A stretch of 15,210 nt of DNA, from contig JAEZXW010000061.1 of assembly GCA_023419515.1 (NCBI GenBank), forward strand, positions 1 through 15,210. Direction: 5' to 3'. Position numbers and translations under genes: made by a program. This document shows, in pieces, positions 13,379-15,210 of the stretch (positions within the stretch are counted from its first letter, which is position 1; each line of letters begins with the position of its first letter). The notes beneath the pieces are model-generated. The model was not told the DNA's origin. It searched no databases and saw nothing but the letters and a program-made list of their open reading frames with translations. Source of the stretch: Actinomycetes bacterium (GTDB taxonomy: Bacteria; Actinomycetota; Coriobacteriia; Coriobacteriales; JAEZXW01).

Positions 13379-14647
13379 TTAATTTGAGCGAGGCATTCTT
13401 AAATCCCACATCGTGCCATAGATTTCATTACCGCAAAGCCAGCCCAAAGTGGTTGGCGTCAGACGCATGGCGCCATCGAGACTTGTAGTTTCAATCAGCT
13501 GACGCTCAATGAGCCGATCAATGCTGCTTTGCATCGCTCTCGCTTCATCGCGATTTGATGCAAAGCGCTCGATAAAAGCTAAGAATTGGCTTTGGGGGAT
13601 GCCGGTTTTGCATCTCATGCCAAGCATGAGATCTTCGGCATCAGATTCGCGTGGCGATAAAAACTCGATGGAACTTGAGTCGATCCCGTGGGAGCTGTTG
13701 GCGAATCGGATACGTTTGTTGGCAAGGGTGCTGATGGCAAGCGTCTCATCAAAAATCCCAGCTGCTTGTGCCGCTTGCGTCAGTGCTGGAAGTAATACCT
13801 CAGGGAAATCTCCCGGATTGAACATACTCGCTGCACCTGTGCCGAGCCCAAGATAACTCACACCCTTCCAGTAGGCACTGTTGTGCTGAGCGTATTCGCC
13901 GCACTTGCTATAGTTTGCAACCTCATAGCGCTCAAAGCCTTGGGCAGCAAGGACGTCTTCTGCTGCAAGCATGTGGGCAGCTGCCATCTCATCATCGGGT
14001 TCTTTAAGCACCCCGCGTTGCACAAGAGTGTCAAAGTAGGTTTGCGGCTCAATCGTCAGTGGATACACGCTAATATGCCCCACCCCAAGGCTTACTAAGG
14101 CATTGATGTCTGCAGTGAGTTCATCGGTTGTCTGTTCGGGGAGCGCACACATAAGATCAGCACTGACAAGCAATCCTGCGTCAATGGCAAGCGTGAGTGC
14201 TCGTATGGCTTGGGCTGCATTATGAATTCGACCGAGGCGTTTTAAGTGCTGATCTGAAAGGCTTTGCACGCCGAGCGAAACTCTAGTAACTTTTGCGTCA
14301 ATTAAAAGATTGATGAGGCTTTGGTCAAATGACTCCGGATTAGCTTCAACAGTGAACTCAGTAAGCTGAGAGACATCGAGTGTCTTGTCCAAGGCATCAA
14401 AGATGATGCTGAGAGACTCACCTAAAACTGATGGTGTGCCACCACCGAGATAGACAGTTTTAACGTTGCGAAGCGTTGCTGGGTCTGCTTGGTGGTAAGC
14501 AATAAGCTCCTTAGCAATAGCATTCGCATAGCGTCGATATTGCTCGTGCGCGTTTTTGTGTTTACCGATTGCTTCGGTCACAAAATCGCAGTAAAAACAA
14601 CGCTTTTCACAGAAAGGTATATGGACGTAGAGAGCTTCGATTGCCAT
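13379..14647 (-). CDS. hemW: Radical SAM heme chaperone HemW
   Basis: HemW resembles oxygen-independent coproporphyrinogen III oxidase HemN but binds heme and is thought to deliver it to target proteins. The 422-residue protein has the cluster motif in HIPFCEKRCFYCDF (Cys13, Cys17, Cys20), which lacks the fourth Cys of true HemN. GGGTPS follows at 68-73, then VEANPE, RVSLGVQS and the HemW signature HNSAYWKGVSYLGLGTGAAS at 255-274, where the usual GAHS reads GAAS. The C-terminal part (about 330-415) forms the winged-helix-like extension. The ATG is eight bases after the dusB stop, and no good Shine-Dalgarno is seen, so coupled translation is likely. Position directly before hrcA is typical of many Gram-positive genomes. 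Confidence 0.93.
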   Translation of the reverse strand: MAIEALYVHIPFCEKRCFYCDFVTEAIGKHKNAHEQYRRYANAIAKELIAYHQADPATLRNVKTVYLGGGTPSVLGESLSIIFDALDKTLDVSQLTEFTVEANPESFDQSLINLLIDAKVTRVSLGVQSLSDQHLKRLGRIHNAAQAIRALTLAIDAGLLVSADLMCALPEQTTDELTADINALVSLGVGHISVYPLTIEPQTYFDTLVQRGVLKEPDDEMAAAHMLAAEDVLAAQGFERYEVANYSKCGEYAQHNSAYWKGVSYLGLGTGAASMFNPGDFPEVLLPALTQAAQAAGIFDETLAISTLANKRIRFANSSHGIDSSSIEFLSPRESDAEDLMLGMRCKTGIPQSQFLAFIERFASNRDEARAMQSSIDRLIERQLIETTSLDGAMRLTPTTLGWLCGNEIYGTMWDLRMPRSN

Positions 14648-14655
14648 AAGGACTG

Positions 14656-15210
14656 CTAATCGAGATTTACTGCGGATGCTTGTACCGGGGTGTGTGTGGG
14701 CGTGTAAGAATAGCTCTCAGGATCAAAGACAAGCTCACCCTTCTCAGCTTCAAGATCCTGTAGGTAAGCTTCAATGTGATCGATGGCAGCTAAAAATTCT
14801 TCACGCGTGTTGGAGCGCATGGCTTTTTGGCGCCACTCAGATGCCACGGGGAAACCTTTGACATACCACCCGAGAATCTTTCGAAAGCGTGGGATATGCG
14901 CGCCCTCATCGGCGTGAAGGGCAATATGTCTGCGTACCACGTTGAGTCGATCATAGACGCTTGGATAGGCTTGAGGCTCTTCTCCTGTAAATGCACGCCT
15001 TATCTGCGAGAAGATCCAGGGGTTACCATAACTGCCGCGCGCCACCATAACACCAGCAAGATCACAGGCTTTGATGAGATCAACCGCATGCTCTGCCGTA
15101 TAGATGTCACCTGAGCCCAAGACTGGTACCGAAACTGCACGAGCCACCTCAGCAATACGCTCAGTCGACGATAGTCCGCTGTACATCTGAGCCACGGTAC
15201 GCCCGTGCAC
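14656..15210 (-). CDS. dusB: tRNA-dihydrouridine synthase, C-terminal part
   Basis: Dus enzymes use FMN and NADPH to reduce uridines in tRNA. The gene enters from the high-coordinate edge, and 184 residues plus the stop are visible. They start within the family motif VHGRTVAQMYSG, followed by VPVLGSGDI and VMVARGSYGNPWIF, which make the FMN phosphate-binding end of the TIM barrel. A helical C-terminal domain of about 100 residues comes next. The catalytic cysteine lies outside the window. The usual G-ADW after YSG is replaced by LSSTER, a mild deviation. The first in-window codon, GTG, is an internal Val, not a start. The DusB/NifR3 subgroup is inferred from QMYSG and GNPWIF. It ends eight bases before hemW and likely shares its transcript. 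Confidence 0.88.
   Translation of the reverse strand: MHGRTVAQMYSGLSSTERIAEVARAVSVPVLGSGDIYTAEHAVDLIKACDLAGVMVARGSYGNPWIFSQIRRAFTGEEPQAYPSVYDRLNVVRRHIALHADEGAHIPRFRKILGWYVKGFPVASEWRQKAMRSNTREEFLAAIDHIEAYLQDLEAEKGELVFDPESYSYTPTHTPVQASAVNLD

Noticed and set aside
1..15210. Mobile elements, phage genes, CRISPR arrays, tRNA or rRNA genes, defence systems
   Set aside because: All space is taken by conserved housekeeping genes on one strand with short gaps; no transposase, integrase, repeat-spacer pattern or tRNA-like fold was seen.

Overview
The window is a dense run of conserved housekeeping genes, all transcribed from the minus strand. In order of transcription, from high to low coordinates, they are: dusB (5' part off the window), hemW, hrcA, dnaJ, mtaB, phoH, a ybeY-dgkA fusion, era, deoC, recO, rpsO, pnp, der, plsY and the first 25 codons of gpsA. 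No gap between genes exceeds about 120 bases. I see no rRNA or tRNA gene, no mobile element and no CRISPR array. The core order hemW-hrcA-dnaJ-phoH-ybeY-era-recO matches actinobacterial chromosomes (hrcA directly followed by a dnaJ2-type gene, with no grpE or dnaK between). The ybeY-dgkA link and the mtaB neighbour recall Firmicutes. That mix, with base composition judged by eye to be near 50% GC, suggests a deep-branching actinobacterium such as a member of Coriobacteriia. The assignment is an inference from gene order and protein style.

Layout. 14656-15210 and 13379-14647 hold tRNA modification (DusB) and heme handling (HemW). 12173-13258 and 10906-12063 hold heat-shock control (HrcA) and a co-chaperone (DnaJ), preceded by a symmetric control region at 13260-13335. 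9618-10925 is MtaB, a tRNA t6A37 methylthiotransferase. 8540-9511 (PhoH), 7557-8537 (YbeY-DgkA) and 6585-7523 (Era) form a ribosome maturation group. deoC (nucleoside catabolism) and recO (recombination repair) follow. rpsO sits behind its own candidate promoter and ends in a strong intrinsic terminator at 4437-4471. pnp therefore depends on readthrough, or on an unseen promoter, and has an unusual leader. der, plsY and gpsA close the window with ribosome biogenesis and phospholipid synthesis.

The theme is RNA and ribosome maintenance (DusB, MtaB, YbeY, Era, Der, PNPase, S15) combined with membrane lipid recycling (DgkA domain, PlsY, GpsA). I found no new multi-gene system. The points worth a second look are local: the YbeY-DgkA fusion with a possible internal start for the kinase part; an Era whose guanine-specificity motif reads SQAD instead of NKxD; a PlsY with changed catalytic motifs; a hrcA promoter with dyads but no CIRCE; a perfect 10-bp inverted repeat between hrcA and dnaJ; a triple Shine-Dalgarno tandem repeat before pnp; and two mutually exclusive hairpins at the der-plsY junction.
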